A stretch of DNA of 64,000 bases, taken from NCBI GenBank assembly GCA_951799425.1, contig OX637409.1:15417460-15481459 (forward strand). The letters run 5' to 3'. The position numbers were made by a program, and so were the translations under genes. The notes beneath the pieces are model-generated. The model had not been told where the DNA came from. It made no database searches and saw only the letters and a list, made by a program, of their open reading frames with translations. The DNA is from Ilex aquifolium. Lineage: Eukaryota; Streptophyta; Magnoliopsida; Aquifoliales; Aquifoliaceae. Below are positions 61,466 through 64,000 of this stretch, piece after piece; position 1 is the stretch's first letter; every line of letters begins with the position of its first letter.

Positions 61466-63184
61466 TGATTTATTCCGTTGTTGTCCCTAATCTCCGAACA
61501 TCATCCCGTAATAGGTGTATGGCTTATACGGATAGGGGAGTGTCACTCTCCCTCGGAATGATGCAAGAAATGGGATAAATGGGTATGTGGAATGAAATGT
61601 GTGTGTGTGTGAACAAAAGTGCTCCCCAAGCGCAGGAAGACTTTCGAGTGTCGTGTTTTACTTGGAAATCGTATTCCAAGGTCGTCTACTCAGGGAATGA
61701 GGTTAATCGTTTCGACGGTGATTTTGGTAAAAAAAAAAAAAAAAGGAAAAGTGTAAAAATCTTTGATGTTTGAGTTTTTGGTGATTGTGTTCGTGGTGAA
61801 AATGAAATGGAGCAAGTGTTGGCCAATCCAAAGAGATCATTCCAATGGGAATGACAAATCAACTCAAGACCTTCCTCCAATGGTGTCTAGGTGTTAGATT
61901 GATTCATAGGAAGCGCGAGACTAAAATGGAGGTGAGGATTCAAGCATACACCGTGACAAGTCTACGGTGTATCAAGAACTCACAATCATATCCACACTCA
62001 ACCAAATCAACGTACACTACGAGGAGGGAAGAAAAAGAGTTGATTTAGCATACCCAAGAAGAGTTCTCCCTTGGATTAGCCAACTTAAATCTTAGCTACT
62101 TATATTTAATGCAGGAACATAAATGAAATGAAGTAACATTGCAAAGAAATGAAGAGAGGAACTTAAATTAATGCAAGAAAGCATAAACTACAGAAAAAGT
62201 GCATTTAATACCCATTTGAGGAACTTGAAAATGAAAACTTAAATGCAACAATGGTAGAATCTAAGATACTCAACTAAAATTGCAATGTATTTGAAGTAAA
62301 TGACATTAAAGACAATAAATGAAACTTACAAGAGTCTTGAGAAAATTACAAGTGAAATGGATGGAAGAAATGTAAAAATCTAAGTTTTCTCTCTCTAACT
62401 ATGTCTTCTACCTAGAGCTTCTCTCTCTATATTTCAATACAATATGAATAATACATCATGAAAGATCCAAAAACGTCCATGGAGCTCCCTATAGGCGTGA
62501 GATAGGCATCCAATCAAAAGGGGGCTGATTGGATGGCATTGGGCAGGCTAGGACAGGCCTAGCCTGCATCTCCTTTCCCTTGCCTCTTCTCTCTCCTCCT
62601 CTTCAATGCTTGAGCCTCCAAAGTATAGAATAAAGTGATGAGAGGCTTGTATGTGTGTAAGAGATGTCAGGGGACAAGTGGAAGAAGTGTAGGTGGGGCC
62701 CCCAAATGGCAGAGCTTGAGTTGCAGGCTGTCTGAGCATTCTGGGCAAAACCTTCTGGAAGGTCGATGAAAACCTTCTAGAAGGTTTGGGCAGGATCAGT
62801 TGAAAAAGCATTCCAATGAGCAAAACCTTCCGGAAAGTTCATTCTAGTAGACAAAACCTTCCGGAAGGTTTTGGCAGTGAATAGGCAGATCAAGTGAAAA
62901 CCTTCCGGAAAGTTTATGATCGACCTTCCAGAAGGTTTTCATCCAATTTGCCATTTTCTTGGTTTCTTCACCTTCCAATCCTTCCTTTAAGTCATCCCCT
63001 CATCTTCATTGATTTCAAATACTACAATGAGGGCTTAACTCAAGCCATTTACATCTTTTCACCAACATTTACACAAAACTCCATTAAAGAGAAGATTAAA
63101 CGCATTTCTCCCCAAATTCACAACAAAAGCAAGTATAAAAAGGGCATAACATCATACAATATATGCAATGTTTTGTGCCAATCA
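61466..63184 (-). repeat. 3' LTR of a Tat/Ogre-like Ty3/gypsy element
   Basis: About 1719 bp, minus orientation, starting TGATTGGCAC (63184 leftward) and ending near 61466. It aligns in reverse with the solo LTR at 1016-2812: the terminal 40 bases, the GAGTGTCACTC block (61538-61550) and the GCTCCCC block. The two U3 parts differ strongly. Because a polypurine tract adjoins its start, it is read as a 3' LTR with the element continuing to the right. The flanking duplication cannot be checked in this window. Confidence 0.75.
62746..62940. repeat. Array of AACCTTCCGGAAGGTT-type palindromes in U3
   Basis: Six near-perfect copies of a 16-20 bp palindrome (AAACCTTCYRGAAGGTTT) at about 62746-62763, 62769-62787, 62822-62838, 62853-62871, 62897-62914 and 62922-62940. 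The copy at 62853 is fully symmetrical over at least 16 bp. Different copies carry CCGG, CTAG or TGG/CCA centres. Confidence 0.88.
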
Positions 63185-63202
63185 ATTTCCCACCTCCTTT
63201 TC
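63185..63202 (-). promoter_or_regulatory. Polypurine tract of the Tat/Ogre-like element
   Basis: The minus strand reads GAAAAGGAGGTGGGAAAT directly before the LTR start TGATTGG. Purine-only except for its T's, and in the right place for second-strand priming. Confidence 0.7.
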
Positions 63203-63468
63203 AGATTCTGACGCGTGGAAACTCTTTAATGTCTTTAGGCTTGCAAACTACCCATGCATCGAATGTTCTTATAATTTTATAATTTAAGTCCAAACAATGC
63301 CCCCTCATTTAATTGGTTTTATTTCTTAATTAAGCCAAGTAAATGAACAGTCATTACCGTTGCCTTTCTTAAACATCTACTTAAAGAGTTTTTAATGACT
63401 AAAATGTTCACGTTGCTCTATTTCACTTTCTTTCTACCGCTTATTCTCGTTCCCTTTCTTCCTTCTCA

Positions 63469-64000
63469 ATGATTCTATCCCGAATGGCTCCCAAGAAACA
63501 TAACCCTTCGTCGTCGACCCCTTCTGAAATCCTCTTTTTGCCAAGATTTCCTATTGAGATCAAACAAGCTGCGAGTGATTCTATAGACCATAGGGTTCTG
63601 ATTCCTACCCCCATTTCAAGTGGGGTTGTTGCTCTTGGCCTTTCATTCAAATCATATGTTTGCGAAGATTTCTTTGATTACTACCATGTTCATAAGGGCA
63701 AAACCCTAATGTTGAACCAATCCCAACTTTCATGGAAATCATGGAATTAAGGAACTAACCCACTCCACTCATGGATCAATCCTGACCAACGTTGGGTCGA
63801 TTGGGTTACTAAGACGGAGACTCACTATGCCTCTCAATGGAGACGTTTGGGCATTTTTGAAATGATCAAGCTTTCCACATGTGATTTGCACATGAACCGG
63901 TGATTAATCGACATCGCCGCATATTTTTAGTCTCAGTCATGCAATGCCATGCTTCTCCCTATAGGCATGATGTCCCTGACCATGTTGGACATCGTTCACC
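63469..64000 (+). mobile_element. Antisense frame with plant-mobile-domain similarity, inside the LTR element
   Basis: Plus-strand frame, antisense to the element whose 3' LTR is at 61466-63184. It begins with a short basic/serine-rich leader (MAPKKHNPSSSTP). Further on it shows a pattern I associate with the plant mobile domain: a W-rich stretch, LGIFEMIKLS, then a segment resembling LPIGMMSLTMLDI just before the window edge. Tat-clade elements are known to carry antisense frames between pol and the 3' LTR, some with this domain. This copy is broken, with a couple of breaks, and continues beyond the window. Confidence 0.55.

Overview
This is plant nuclear DNA, most likely from a eudicot. It is AT-rich, spliced and loaded with transposons, and its only clear host genes are two tandem family-1 glycosyltransferases with a single intron each and the plant PSPG box. 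The species cannot be named from the sequence. No rRNA gene, tRNA gene or CRISPR array was recognised. All calls come from reading the sequence by eye; no database search was run.

Layout. (1) 1-6335: an old, heavily broken Ty3/gypsy chromovirus (Galadriel-like, + strand) with a 1.8-kb solo LTR of another family inside its gag (1016-2812, TSD GTGGT). (2) 6336-9650: 'MULE A', a truncated Mutator-like transposase remnant (- strand), whose end carries a 1.07-kb MULE-type MITE (8493-9559, 9-bp TSD). (3) 9651-15380: AT-rich DNA without a recognisable gene. (4) 15381-37142: 'MULE B', a second and more complete member of the same transposase family, split by two young Tekay-type Ty3/gypsy elements in opposite orientation (15588-24699 minus, TSD TAAAA; 27841-37142 plus, TSD AAAAG). 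(5) 37143-40036: flank, a third piece of the MULE end, then an array of small hairpins and a tandem triplication. (6) 40495-49588: a copia-rich nest. It holds a TRIM-like element, a minus-strand copia 5' part head-to-head with a plus-strand copia 3' part, two solo LTRs (42516-44572 TSD TCTGT; 45663-47700 TSD ACAAC) and a 5'-truncated LINE with an 18-bp TSD. (7) 52214-59034: two intact UGT76-like genes on the minus strand, 449 aa each. (8) 61466-64000: one LTR, a polypurine tract and an antisense reading frame resembling the plant mobile domain, which together look like the 3' end of a large Tat/Ogre-like element running off the right edge.

How it fits together. The UGT pair is the only functional-looking host content. 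The two copies share exon structure, PSPG position, a (GA)n leader next to the ATG and flanking sequence, so they are a segmental duplication. The rest is layered insertion that can be ordered: the MULE family came first, then a MITE (with an empty site visible in the sister MULE), then the Tekay elements (LTRs differ by roughly 1%). Three solo LTRs beside two full-length elements show that LTR-LTR recombination has been removing elements here.
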